A DNA stretch of 64,000 bases from Rhodobacteraceae bacterium M385. Lineage in GTDB: Bacteria; Pseudomonadota; Alphaproteobacteria; Rhodobacterales; Rhodobacteraceae. Shown here one piece after another: positions 8,150 to 16,801 of the stretch. Within the stretch, counting starts at the first letter, position 1. Every line of letters begins with the position of its first letter. The position numbers were made by a program, and so were the translations under genes. The notes below the pieces were generated by a model. That model had not been told where the DNA came from. It did no database searches and saw only the letters and a program-made list of their open reading frames with translations. The stretch lies in assembly GCA_025141835.1 (NCBI GenBank), contig CP081102.1, positions 3,162,001 through 3,226,000 of the forward strand, given 5' to 3'.

Positions 8150-9514
8150 ATGAGCCAGAACCCACCCCTTCTCCGCCCCGACTTGGCCCGCGCCCGCGTG
8201 CCCGATGATGCCCGCCCCGGTCAGCCGCGTATCGGCATGGTGTCGCTTGGCTGTCCCAAGGCCTTGGTGGATAGCGAACGCATCCTGACCCGGCTGCGCG
8301 CCGAAGGCTATGCGATCAGCCCCGATTACACCGGGGCCGAAGCGGTGATCGTGAACACCTGCGGCTTCCTTGATAGCGCCAAGCTTGAAAGCCTCGACGC
8401 TATTGGTGAGGCGTTGGAGGCCAACGGCAAGGTTATCGTGACGGGCTGTCTGGGGGCGGAACCGGAATATATCACCGGCGCTCATCCCAAGGTTCTGGCC
8501 GTCACCGGACCGCAACAATACGAACAGGTTCTGGATGCCGTCCACGGGGCCGTGCCGCCGTCGCCCGATCCCTTTGTTGATCTGCTGCCCGCGGCTGGCG
8601 TGAAGCTGACGCCGCGCCATTATGCCTATCTGAAGATTTCCGAGGGCTGCGACCACAAGTGCAAGTTCTGCATCATCCCCGACATGCGGGGCAAACTCGC
8701 CTCTCGCCCTCAGAAAGCCGTGATGCGCGAGGCCGAGAAACTGGTGGAAAGTGGCGTGAAAGAGCTGCTGATTATTTCTCAGGACACCTCCGCCTATGGC
8801 GTTGACTGGAAGGGCCGGGACGAGAAGTTTCCGATCCTTGGCCTGTCCCGTGATCTGGCCACCTTGGGCGCTTGGGTGCGCCTGCACTATGTCTACCCTT
8901 ACCCCCATGTGCGCGAGCTGATCCCCCTGATGGCCGATCCCGCCAACGGGTTGCTGCCCTATCTGGATATTCCGTTCCAACACGCCCACCCCGATGTGCT
9001 CAAACGCATGGCGCGGCCTGCGGCGGCGTCCCGTACGCTCGATGAAATTCGGGCGTGGCGGGCCGATTGCCCCGATATCACCCTGCGCTCCACCTTCATC
9101 GTCGGCTACCCCGGCGAGACCGAGGAAGAGTTCCAGACCCTTCTGGATTGGCTCGATGAAGCGCAATTGGACCGCATCGGCTGCTTCCAGTACGAAAACG
9201 TCGATGGCGCCCGCTCCAACGCGCTGCCAGATCACGTGCCTGCCGAGGTCAAACAAGACCGTTGGGACCGTTTCATGGAGAAGGCGCAAGCGATTTCCGA
9301 AGCGAAGCTGCAAGCCAAAGTGGGCCGCACGATGCAAGTGCTAGTGGACGCCGTAGACGAAGAAGGCGCTACCTGCCGCACCATGGCAGACGCGCCCGAA
9401 ATCGACGGCAACCTGTTCATCGACGAAGGGTTTGAGAACCTTAACCCCGGCGACATGGTCACGGTCGAGGTGGACGAGGCCAGCGATTACGACCTTTGGG
9501 GTACGCTTTCTTGA
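8150..9514 (+). CDS. rimO: Ribosomal protein S12 methylthiotransferase RimO
   Basis: A 454-residue radical-SAM enzyme that adds a methylthio group to an aspartate of ribosomal protein S12. The N-terminal UPF0004 domain carries cluster cysteines C35, C71 and C100. The radical-SAM motif CxxxCxxC is C167, C171 and C174 (in SEGCDHKCKFC). The C-terminal ~65 residues form a TRAM domain. The call is RimO rather than MiaB because of the SLGCPKALVDSE opening and DHKCKFCIIP. The start at ATG 8150 follows a GGCAGGG ribosome site; an upstream in-frame extension is not family-like. Divergent from the AsmA gene. Confidence 0.96.
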   Translation: MSQNPPLLRPDLARARVPDDARPGQPRIGMVSLGCPKALVDSERILTRLRAEGYAISPDYTGAEAVIVNTCGFLDSAKLESLDAIGEALEANGKVIVTGCLGAEPEYITGAHPKVLAVTGPQQYEQVLDAVHGAVPPSPDPFVDLLPAAGVKLTPRHYAYLKISEGCDHKCKFCIIPDMRGKLASRPQKAVMREAEKLVESGVKELLIISQDTSAYGVDWKGRDEKFPILGLSRDLATLGAWVRLHYVYPYPHVRELIPLMADPANGLLPYLDIPFQHAHPDVLKRMARPAAASRTLDEIRAWRADCPDITLRSTFIVGYPGETEEEFQTLLDWLDEAQLDRIGCFQYENVDGARSNALPDHVPAEVKQDRWDRFMEKAQAISEAKLQAKVGRTMQVLVDAVDEEGATCRTMADAPEIDGNLFIDEGFENLNPGDMVTVEVDEASDYDLWGTLS

Positions 9515-10740
9515 GTGCGGACGCCGGCAACGAACTTTCTGCCCTCATCTTGGATGATAACGATTTTCGCGCACTATCGGAGCGCATGGATGTGTTTTGC
9601 CCATTCGACGCCACCGGGATCTCCCACCAAGAAATCCGGCATTCCAATTTTCTTTCCTACATAATTGACCCGTCCCGCCCCCATGGGCTTGGTACCGCTG
9701 GCCTCGTCGCCTTCACCGACGCCCTTTTGGCGAATTCTGCATCTTCGCAGACTCGACTGCTGTTGCGATATGCAACTGATATGAACGTCGAGGTTCGCCG
9801 TGAGTGGCGAAACATCGACCTTTTGTTGATTTTTGAAGGCAGCGAAGGCAGCGCCCATGTCTTCGCCATTGAAATCAAGATCGGCGCGGCTGAAACAAAA
9901 GACCAACTCCCCAAATACGCCGGTATTGTTGAAGCTGAATGGCCCAATGCGATCAAACGCTATTTTTTCTTGACGGTGAAAGCGGATGAGCCCTCTGACG
10001 ACAGATGGGAGCCCGTGTCTTTCCTGAGCGTCGTGGAAAACTTCGAACGCATGATGAAGACGCGCGGTACTGCTGAGGCTGGGGCAGACATGCTCAGAGC
10101 TTATGTTGCTATGATGAGGAGACGCCACTTGGACAACCCTGATTTGGAAGAATTGGCCACCCGCATCTGGGCGCGCCATGGTATGGCCCTGAACTACTTG
10201 ATGGAGCAGCGCCCCAATCCCATGCGTGATCTTTCGGGGCTGATGCAGTCGCCCGAGGTCTTTGGGCGGGTCGCGAGCGCCGTCAAAGAACAGACGGGCC
10301 ACCGAATTAAATTGGAATCTAGTTCCAACACCTACACACGGATTTCCGTGCCTGCTTGGGACCCCCATGGAAATATCGACCCGGATGATGCAGAGGCTGG
10401 AAAGCGTCTGCTCTTGTGCGAACTCGAATGCTACGGAAAACGCGTTCATGTGCGGTTTCAGATTAACCCCGGCGATGCTGCTGCCCGCGAAAGTATATAC
10501 ACTCGGATCAGCCAACATCCCACTGCCCAAACGGGCAGCAGCAAGAGCTTAACCGGCAAGTGGACGAGGCTAGCCGCAGAAACCATCCACTTGTCCCGCG
10601 CGCAGGACGACCATCAAATGAATCTTGAGCTGGAGAAGGTCGCGCCAAAAGTCCAATCTCGGCTTGTGGACTTTTTGGTGGAACATATCCCCCCATACAC
10701 GGACGCCCTGAGCCGTCAAGAAGTCACCAAAGGGGACTGA
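9511..10740 (+). CDS. PD-(D/E)XK nuclease-superfamily protein
   Basis: About 409 residues from TTG at 9511, which overlaps the rimO stop (TTGA); TTG at 9496 and ATG at 9586 are alternative starts. It opens with a ISHQEIRHSNFL-type segment followed by an IIDP block, typical of PD-(D/E)XK family 4. The catalytic triad is predicted as Asp103 (NIDLLL), Glu121 and Lys123 (AIEIKIG). The C-terminal half has no motif I recognise. The gene looks more A/T-rich and less codon-biased than its neighbours, and such genes are often mobile or linked to defence. No methylase, ATPase or toxin partner is adjacent, so the role is unknown. Confidence 0.75.
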   Translation: MSADAGNELSALILDDNDFRALSERMDVFCPFDATGISHQEIRHSNFLSYIIDPSRPHGLGTAGLVAFTDALLANSASSQTRLLLRYATDMNVEVRREWRNIDLLLIFEGSEGSAHVFAIEIKIGAAETKDQLPKYAGIVEAEWPNAIKRYFFLTVKADEPSDDRWEPVSFLSVVENFERMMKTRGTAEAGADMLRAYVAMMRRRHLDNPDLEELATRIWARHGMALNYLMEQRPNPMRDLSGLMQSPEVFGRVASAVKEQTGHRIKLESSSNTYTRISVPAWDPHGNIDPDDAEAGKRLLLCELECYGKRVHVRFQINPGDAAARESIYTRISQHPTAQTGSSKSLTGKWTRLAAETIHLSRAQDDHQMNLELEKVAPKVQSRLVDFLVEHIPPYTDALSRQEVTKGD

Positions 10741-10819
10741 GAGCAGCGCTGATCGTCTTGGGCCGATTCGTGTGCACCAACCTCCCGTGCCTATAACGGC
10801 GATATGGTTCGGTAACCGC

Positions 10820-11164
10820 CTAAAGCGCCTCCAGATAGGTGCGCACGCAGGTGGCGACGTGGCGGAAGCGGTCGCCGCCAAGGTGTTTGCCCCCATACCA
10901 GCGCGTGACCACAACCACGTGGTTGCGCAGGTCTTCACGCTCCAGCATTTGCAAGATCACTTGGCCTGCGCCGCCCTCTCCGTCGTCGTTCTTGAGCGGG
11001 CCGCCAGACAGCAGAACCGCCCATGTGTTATGGGTCGCCTTGGCGTATTTCTTCTTGCGTTTGAGCTCTTTCAGGAAAGCATCCACGCCCGCGCGGTCCG
11101 CCACGGCCCCGCCCGAAACCGCGTATTTGGAGCCGCGGTCACTTACGACCCCTTCAATCAACAC
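10820..11164 (-). CDS. IMPACT/YigZ-family protein, single domain
   Basis: A 114-residue protein matching the N-terminal IMPACT (UPF0029) domain: KATHNTWAVLL, NDDGEGGAG, then VVVVTRWYGGKHLGGDRF, in which the YYGG-type motif and the DDGE motif are family signatures. YigZ proteins are usually about 200 residues with a second domain (DUF1949), which is absent here. The function in bacteria is unclear; eukaryotic IMPACT modulates GCN2. GTG at 11164 is the likely start and overlaps the end of the upstream M48 peptidase gene by 7 bp, so the two genes are probably co-translated. Confidence 0.85.
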   Translation of the reverse strand: MLIEGVVSDRGSKYAVSGGAVADRAGVDAFLKELKRKKKYAKATHNTWAVLLSGGPLKNDDGEGGAGQVILQMLEREDLRNHVVVVTRWYGGKHLGGDRFRHVATCVRTYLEAL

Positions 11165-11859
11165 GAACGTGCAGCCGTTTCATTCACCGTTCTGATCCGC
11201 GCCGCATTGGGCGGATGGGTGGCAAAGACCCGCGCGCCGGGGTCCGGCAGTTGGCTAAAGAACCGCGCGCCGATGACGGGGTCAAAGCCTGCACGGCAGG
11301 TCAGGATCGTGCCTAGGCTATCGGCCTCTAACTCGGCCCTTTGGCTGAATTCCGAGGTGCTCAGCATAGCCCCCCGCTGCGCTGCTGCGATGATCTCCGG
11401 CCTGCTTGCGCCGCGCCGCTGTGCCGTTGTGCCAAACACCTCTGCCCCGGCACGGGCTGCCGCCTGTTGCTGGCCAATGTGTTCGGCGATGTGGTGGGCG
11501 GTCTCATGGCCGATTACAAAGGCGAGTTCGTCGTCGTTTCGCACCGTTCTAATCATGCCGACGGTCAGGATGATGATCGGGCGACCGTCGTCGCGGTTGA
11601 TCGTCTGGAACGCATTCACCCCGGCGCGGGGATCACGGTTCACCAGAAACTCGAAGTCGCAATTGAGCAGGGGCGCTTGGGTCCGGCACATCTGTTCGGC
11701 CACCGGCTCCATCCGCCGCGTGACCTCTACCGCGCGGGCGACGGAAACGGGGACACTCTCTGGCACCGCAGCGCTACCACCGCCGCCGTTCACGGTTGGC
11801 GTGGTCGTTACACAGGCGCTCAGCGCGAGGGCGGACAGAAGGGGGATAAGGGCGCGCAT
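11158..11859 (-). CDS. M48-family metallopeptidase, lipoprotein
   Basis: A 233-residue protein from ATG at 11859, with a lipoprotein signal (lipobox ending at Cys16, LSAC). The zinc motif HETAH is at 118-122, and the third ligand is a glutamate in RAELEADSLG around residue 176. A conserved ATHPPNAAR segment near the end matches periplasmic M48 peptidases of the LoiP/BepA type, which act in outer-membrane protein quality control. The frame stays open far upstream, but only this start provides a signal sequence. It is coupled to the downstream IMPACT gene. Confidence 0.92.
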   Translation of the reverse strand: MRALIPLLSALALSACVTTTPTVNGGGGSAAVPESVPVSVARAVEVTRRMEPVAEQMCRTQAPLLNCDFEFLVNRDPRAGVNAFQTINRDDGRPIIILTVGMIRTVRNDDELAFVIGHETAHHIAEHIGQQQAAARAGAEVFGTTAQRRGASRPEIIAAAQRGAMLSTSEFSQRAELEADSLGTILTCRAGFDPVIGARFFSQLPDPGARVFATHPPNAARIRTVNETAARSC

Positions 11860-11957
11860 CGAAGTCTCCGGCAGGGTAGCCTTAACACTAGCTGCACCCG
11901 CCCCCGCGTCCAGAGCATTCCCGTTCACAGAGCCGTAAGAATGGCTATATTCAGGCC

Positions 11958-12344
11958 ATGGAAAGCACGCGAATTCTCTATAATGACCGGTGCCCCATCT
12001 GTCGGGCCGAAATGCGTCACTACACCCGCCGCGCCGAAGCGGCCAATGCGTCCTTGGTGTTTGTGGATGTGAACAGCATCGACACGGCCCAATGGGCGCT
12101 GACCGAAACGCAAGCCTCCCGCCGCCTGCACGCAAAACTGCCGGATGGCCAAGTGATCTCGGGGATCGACGCCTTCGCCGCGATCTGGGATCACCTGCCT
12201 GGCCTGCGCTGGATGGCACGCACCGTGCGACTTCCCGTGGTGGGGGCAATCTTTGCGCTGCTCTATGACCGGGTTGCGGCCCCGCTCCTTTACCGGATGC
12301 ATCTACGCAGAGAGAGGCTTGGCAACCCCACCGCACGCCCCTAA
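11958..12344 (+). CDS. DCC-type thiol-disulfide family protein (DUF393)
   Basis: A 128-residue protein with the N-terminal DUF393 signature: YNDRCPICRAEM with a CPIC pair (Cys12, Cys15), followed by VDVNS and a later GIDAFAAIW block. DUF393 proteins are thioredoxin-fold-like and predicted to be thiol-disulfide active, but no reaction has been firmly assigned. The C-terminal third is hydrophobic (VVGAIFALLYDRVAAPLLY), which suggests membrane contact. It is divergent from the M48 gene and is followed after 10 bp by a small acidic gene. Confidence 0.88.
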   Translation: MESTRILYNDRCPICRAEMRHYTRRAEAANASLVFVDVNSIDTAQWALTETQASRRLHAKLPDGQVISGIDAFAAIWDHLPGLRWMARTVRLPVVGAIFALLYDRVAAPLLYRMHLRRERLGNPTARP

Positions 12345-12354
12345 CCTTCCCTGC

Positions 12355-12594
12355 ATGTTTACCATTGAGCACGAATTCGACGCCACCGTTGTCACCTTGG
12401 TGGATGAGGGCGAATTGCCCTTGCAGGAAGACGTGATTGTCTCGGCCTTTGATGAATGCGTAACCCTGCAACAGGTTGATCCGCGCACCGATCAGGTGCG
12501 TACGATTACGTTGTCATTGGACCAAGTCCGTGACCTTGCCGCCGCCCTCGACTTGCCCGAAGGGGCTTACCAACTGGCGCGGGACCAGACGTAA
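12355..12594 (+). CDS. Small acidic protein of unknown function
   Basis: A 79-residue acidic protein starting MFTIEHEFDATVVTLVDEG. It has no cysteines beyond one, no membrane segment and no motif I can assign. The predicted pattern of short beta strands followed by a helix (LSLDQVRDLAAAL) suggests a compact single domain. The start at ATG 12355 lies 10 bp after the DUF393 stop, and the gene lies 43 bp before the deacetylase-like gene, so all three could share a transcript. Confidence 0.65.
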   Translation: MFTIEHEFDATVVTLVDEGELPLQEDVIVSAFDECVTLQQVDPRTDQVRTITLSLDQVRDLAAALDLPEGAYQLARDQT

Positions 12595-12637
12595 CCTCTT
12601 GGCATTGTGCCCCCCCCCTCAGACCCAAGGAACTGCC

Positions 12638-13738
12638 ATGACTACAGGATTTTTCTGGGATGAACGCTGCTTCTGGCATTCCGGCGGCAATTACGCAGGG
12701 CTCTTGCCGGTGGGCGGTTTGGTGCAGCCGGGGGGCGGCCTACCCGAAAACCCCGAAACAAAGCGCCGCCTTGTGAACCTTCTCCATGTCACGGGCCTTT
12801 GGGACGAACTGGCCACACGCCACGCCCCCGCCGCGACAGAAGAAGACCTGCTGCGCGTTCACCCGCGTCACTATATCGAAAGCTTCAAAGCCAAATCGGC
12901 TGAAGGCGGCGGAGAGCTTGGCCTGCGCACTCCCTTTGGCCCCGATGGGTTCGAGATCGCCAGCCTGTCAGCAGGCTTGGCCAAGGCCGCCCTATTCGCC
13001 ACCCTGAAGGGCGAGGTGGATAACGCCTACGCCCTGTCGCGCCCGCCCGGTCATCATTGCCTGCCAGATTTTCCCAACGGGTTCTGCCTTCTCGCCAACC
13101 TCGCCATCGCGATAGAGGCGGCGCAGACCCATAGGCTGACGGACCGTGTCGCCGTCATCGACTGGGACGTGCACCACGGCAATGGGACCGAGGCGATCTT
13201 CTACGACCGGGATGACGTGCTGACGATTTCACTGCACCAAGAACGCAACTACCCGCTCGATAGCGGCGACTTCGCGGATCGCGGGTCGGACGGGGGTGTG
13301 GGGTATAACCTCAACATTCCTCTGCCGCCCGGCACCGGGCACGCTGGCTATATTGAGGCGTTTGAGCGCCTTGTGATCCCGTCGCTTCACGCTTTCCAGC
13401 CCGACGCGATTGTCGTGGCTTGCGGCTATGACGCCTCGCTCGTGGATCCGTTGAGCCGAATGATTACCGGCGGCGACACCTTCCGCGCGATGACCGAAAT
13501 GACCATGGAAGCCGCTGCCGATCTTTGCGATGGCCGCCTGATGATGGCCCATGAAGGCGGTTATTCCGAAGTCCACGTGCCTTTCCTTGGTCACGGCGTT
13601 CTGGAAACCATGTCGGGTAGTGACATCTACGCCGCCGATCCGTTTCAAGCGAAGTTTGAAGGCCAGCAACCGAACGCGCGGTTTAATCGCTACATCTCGA
13701 CCTTGATTGCCGAGATGGCCGAAACCCTCGATCTATAA
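12638..13738 (+). CDS. Class II histone deacetylase-like amidohydrolase
   Basis: A 366-residue zinc hydrolase of the arginase/deacetylase fold. The tandem catalytic histidines are H139-H140 (RPPGHH). Zinc ligands are predicted as D177 and H179 (DWDVHHGNGT) and D265 (GYDASLVDP). Bacterial members remove acetyl groups from polyamines or other small amides rather than histones. Because homospermidine synthase is also encoded in this window, an acetylpolyamine substrate is plausible, but it is not shown. The start is ATG 12638 after an AAGGAA ribosome site. Confidence 0.92.
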   Translation: MTTGFFWDERCFWHSGGNYAGLLPVGGLVQPGGGLPENPETKRRLVNLLHVTGLWDELATRHAPAATEEDLLRVHPRHYIESFKAKSAEGGGELGLRTPFGPDGFEIASLSAGLAKAALFATLKGEVDNAYALSRPPGHHCLPDFPNGFCLLANLAIAIEAAQTHRLTDRVAVIDWDVHHGNGTEAIFYDRDDVLTISLHQERNYPLDSGDFADRGSDGGVGYNLNIPLPPGTGHAGYIEAFERLVIPSLHAFQPDAIVVACGYDASLVDPLSRMITGGDTFRAMTEMTMEAAADLCDGRLMMAHEGGYSEVHVPFLGHGVLETMSGSDIYAADPFQAKFEGQQPNARFNRYISTLIAEMAETLDL

Positions 13739-13837
13739 CGAGCGCGGGGGTGGGCACCTTCCAGCGTGAGCGTCGTTGACTTAGCCCGCCCCCTCAGCCA
13801 ATTTGCGCCGCAACGCAGCACTTCAGGGGATATACGC

Positions 13838-14533
13838 ATGAAAAAGGTCTATGGCTCGGCAGCAGAGGCGCTGGATGGCGTCCTTTTCGACGGCATGTTG
13901 ATCGCAGCGGGCGGTTTTGGCCTGTGTGGCATTCCCGAACTGCTGATCGACGGCATCGTTGCGGCGGGCACCAAGGATATCACGGTCGCCTCCAATAACG
14001 CAGGTGTGGACGGCTTTGGCCTCGGCAAATTGCTGGAGACACGCCAGATCAAAAAAATGATGTCGTCCTACGTGGGCGAAAACGCGGAATTCATGCGTCA
14101 GTACCTTTCCGGCGAGCTGGAGCTGGAGTTCAACCCCCAAGGCACCTTGGCCGAGCGGATGCGCGCCGGCGGCGCCGGCATCCCCGGTTTCTACACCAAG
14201 ACTGGCGTCGGCACTGTGATTGCCGAAGGCAAAGAGGTGAAGACCTGGGGCGACCAAGATTACATCCTTGAAGAAGGCATCTTCGCCGATCTCTCTATCG
14301 TGAAGGCATGGAAAGCGGACGCCACCGGCAACGCCGTGTTCCGCAAGACCGCGCGTAACTTCAACCCTCCAGCGGCAATGTGCGGCAAGGTCTGCATCCT
14401 TGAGGTGGAAGAGATCGTGGAAACCGGCACGCTGGACGGCGACGCCATCCACCTGCCGGGTATTTACGTGCACCGGATGATCCAAGGCGAGCACGAAAAG
14501 CGGATCGAGCAACGGACGGTACGGGCGGCGTAA
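13838..14533 (+). CDS. scoA: 3-oxoacid CoA-transferase, subunit A
   Basis: A 231-residue subunit whose CoA-binding glycine motif AAGGFGLCGIPE is at residues ~23-34. It is an SCOT-type enzyme that moves CoA from succinyl-CoA to acetoacetate or a related 3-oxoacid. The start at ATG 13838 follows an AGGGGATA ribosome site; a longer in-frame form from 13766 would add a non-family tail. In most bacteria subunit B follows at once. Here its gene lies 2.27 kb downstream, after three unrelated genes on the same strand. Confidence 0.93.
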   Translation: MKKVYGSAAEALDGVLFDGMLIAAGGFGLCGIPELLIDGIVAAGTKDITVASNNAGVDGFGLGKLLETRQIKKMMSSYVGENAEFMRQYLSGELELEFNPQGTLAERMRAGGAGIPGFYTKTGVGTVIAEGKEVKTWGDQDYILEEGIFADLSIVKAWKADATGNAVFRKTARNFNPPAAMCGKVCILEVEEIVETGTLDGDAIHLPGIYVHRMIQGEHEKRIEQRTVRAA

Positions 14534-14932
14534 ATGCGCGCCACACCGGGCGTCTCTGGCACATCGCCGATCGTGCCGGTGTCTGATCTGGCAACGAGCC
14601 TTGCGTTCTACACGCAACGGCTCGGCTTCACCCATGAGGTCGGGAATGCGGACTACGGCTATGGCTTGGTCCGGCGTGGGGCGCTGATGGTGGCCTTTGT
14701 AAACGCCGCAGATGAAGCGGCGCTTGCTGCGACAGCCAACAATATCTCGGCCCAGATGTGGGTGGATGATCTGGACGGCTATTGGACCGAGATTGCCCCG
14801 CGTCTGGCGGATCTCCCCGAAGGGCGCGTGCGTGCGCCGTTCGATCAAAGCTACGGCACCCGCGAATTTCACATCAAAGATCCTGACGGTTTCCTGATGC
14901 TGTTCACCCAGTTGCAGGGGGACGCATCATGA
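14534..14932 (+). CDS. VOC/glyoxalase-fold protein
   Basis: A 132-residue single VOC domain: IVPVSDLATSLAFYTQRLGF at the start and EFHIKDPDGFLMLF at the end, where the glutamate or histidine positions usually bind metal. The family includes glyoxalase I, bleomycin-binding and dioxygenase proteins, and the substrate here cannot be told. The ATG directly follows the scoA stop without a spacer, and its stop overlaps the GSCFA start (ATGA), so it is part of the same operon. Confidence 0.85.
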   Translation: MRATPGVSGTSPIVPVSDLATSLAFYTQRLGFTHEVGNADYGYGLVRRGALMVAFVNAADEAALAATANNISAQMWVDDLDGYWTEIAPRLADLPEGRVRAPFDQSYGTREFHIKDPDGFLMLFTQLQGDAS

Positions 14933-15993
14933 CCCGTTCGCCCTACAGCGGCCTTGCGGCCCGCGCATTTTGGCGGGGCGGTGTGGCGGGGGCCTCGCCC
15001 TTTCCGGCAGGTATCTATCGCCCCAAGTTTGCCGTCACCAAAGACACCAAGGTTTTCACCGCAGGCTCTTGCTTCGCGCAGCATGTGGGCGCGGCAATGA
15101 AAGGCGCGGGCATCAACGTGATAGATGCAGAGCCCGCCCGGCGCGGCCTGCCGCCGGAGACCGCGAAACGCTTTGGCTACGGCGTCTATTCCGCGCGGTT
15201 CGGCAATATCTACACAGTGAAACAGTTCCGCCAGTTGGTTGAGGAACTGGGCGGGGCGCCCCCCGCCCTGCCGGTGTGGGAAAAGGACGGACGCTTTTGG
15301 GATGCGCAACGCCCCGGGGTGGAGCCGGAGGGGCTCGCGTCCGCGGCATTGGTGCAAGAGATGCGGGCGCAACATCTGGCCGCGCTGGCCCGCGCTCTGC
15401 AAGAGGCAGATGTGATTGTCTTCACCCTGGGCCTGACAGAGGCGTGGGAACATCGCGAATCCGGCACCGTCTACCCCACCGCGCCGGGCACCATTGCCGG
15501 CCAGTACGACCCCGACGTCTTCCGCTTTGCCAACTACGGCGTGGCCGACATCATCGAAGACTTCACCGCGCTGGAAGAGGCTTTGTCCTCGATCAACCCA
15601 GACCTGAAGTGGCTGCTGACCGTGTCGCCGGTGCCGCTCGCGGCCACGGCCTCGGGCGACCACGTGTTGCCCGCCACCGTACGCTCCAAGTCCGTGTTGC
15701 GCGTGGTATGCGATATGCTGGCCGACAGCAGCGAGCGGATAGATTACTTCCCGAGCTACGAATTGGTGACCTCGCCCGCTCATCCGCAAAGCGTCTTCGC
15801 CGACGATCTACGCTCTGTCCGGCCCGAGATCGTCGCCCAGATCATGCAATGTTTCCTATCCGCCCACAGCTTGTGCGGCGAGGAAGGCGCGGCAGCGGCT
15901 GAGGAGCCGTCTGCTGCGACCGCTACGCCTGAGGATGACGCCATCTGCGAAGATATCCTTCTGGACGCTTTTGCCCCGTCGGAGGCGAAATGA
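14929..15993 (+). CDS. GSCFA-domain protein
   Basis: A 354-residue protein with the defining FTAGSCFAQHVG motif (around residues 44-55), a later FTLGLTEAW block and a SPVPL segment. GSCFA proteins are related to SGNH/GDSL esterases and the serine of GSCFA takes the nucleophile position, but no substrate is established. There is no signal peptide. Overlaps of 4 bp on each side tie it to the VOC gene and to the SGNH-like gene that follows. The last ~50 residues are acidic, low-complexity sequence (EEGAAAAEEPSAATATPEDD). Confidence 0.88.
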   Translation: MTRSPYSGLAARAFWRGGVAGASPFPAGIYRPKFAVTKDTKVFTAGSCFAQHVGAAMKGAGINVIDAEPARRGLPPETAKRFGYGVYSARFGNIYTVKQFRQLVEELGGAPPALPVWEKDGRFWDAQRPGVEPEGLASAALVQEMRAQHLAALARALQEADVIVFTLGLTEAWEHRESGTVYPTAPGTIAGQYDPDVFRFANYGVADIIEDFTALEEALSSINPDLKWLLTVSPVPLAATASGDHVLPATVRSKSVLRVVCDMLADSSERIDYFPSYELVTSPAHPQSVFADDLRSVRPEIVAQIMQCFLSAHSLCGEEGAAAAEEPSAATATPEDDAICEDILLDAFAPSEAK

Positions 15994-16769
15994 CACCGCC
16001 CGTCCGCAAAGTTGCCGTGATCGGCACCTCGAACATTGGCGCGGTGAAATACGCCCAAGACCGGATTGCATCTGCCCACCCCACCCTCTCGCTGACCTGT
16101 TACGGCCTGCCCGGCGGCAAGTTTGATGGCGCTTGCACAATTGATGGCGCCTTCGGCCCGGACCGAGCCGACCACGCCGCCATGAAACTGGCCCGGCGGG
16201 TAAACGGCGCGCCGACCCTTGATCTTGCACCATTCTCCGACATCCTTGTGATTGGCGATACCCTTGGCATGCCCTCCACCCTCTGGACGGCCCTGTCCTA
16301 TGACATTGCCGACTGGCCCACCCGGACGGGCCGCGATTTGCTATCGCTGCCCGCCTTGCAGGCCACCATGGACGAGGCGATTGCCACCCGCGCCGATCAC
16401 TTGCGGGCGCAGTTCGGCACCCGCCCCCTGCATGTCGCCCTCGCGCCCTACCCCACAACAGCGGTCGTGCCCAAAGGCGACCATCACCAGCAACCCTATG
16501 CGTCCATGGCCAGCTACCCCCATGCCGACGCATTGCACGCTCTCTACCGCGCGGCCCTTACTCGCGCCTTGGCCGCCCGGGACATGACCTACGTGCCGCA
16601 ACCTGAAGAAACTATCGCCGCCCCTTTCCTGACAAAGGAACCCTATGGGCTTGGCTCGATGGATTTCCGGGCCGAGGGCCGCTTGCTCAACGATCACCGT
16701 CACATGAACGCCGATTTCGGCGCTTCGCTTTTCAACGCCTTTGCGATAGCAATCGGCACAACACGCTAA
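15990..16769 (+). CDS. Probable SGNH-like protein paired with GSCFA
   Basis: A 259-residue protein that I cannot place firmly. The opening VAVIGTSNIGAVKYA resembles block I of SGNH hydrolases (GDSN becoming GTSN), and DILVIGDTLG follows near residue 85. A late NDHRHMNADFGASL stretch supplies a histidine that could serve a catalytic dyad. No signal peptide. It overlaps the GSCFA gene by 4 bp and probably works with it. The assignment to the fold is an inference from short motifs. Confidence 0.55.
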   Translation: MTPPVRKVAVIGTSNIGAVKYAQDRIASAHPTLSLTCYGLPGGKFDGACTIDGAFGPDRADHAAMKLARRVNGAPTLDLAPFSDILVIGDTLGMPSTLWTALSYDIADWPTRTGRDLLSLPALQATMDEAIATRADHLRAQFGTRPLHVALAPYPTTAVVPKGDHHQQPYASMASYPHADALHALYRAALTRALAARDMTYVPQPEETIAAPFLTKEPYGLGSMDFRAEGRLLNDHRHMNADFGASLFNAFAIAIGTTR

Positions 16770-16801
16770 CACGCTTTCCCTTAGCCCGAAGGAGATACCC
16801 T

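Noticed and set aside
8042..9337. A 431-codon minus-strand frame opposite rimO
   Set aside because: Shadow of rimO with His/Gly-rich composition and no recognisable domain.
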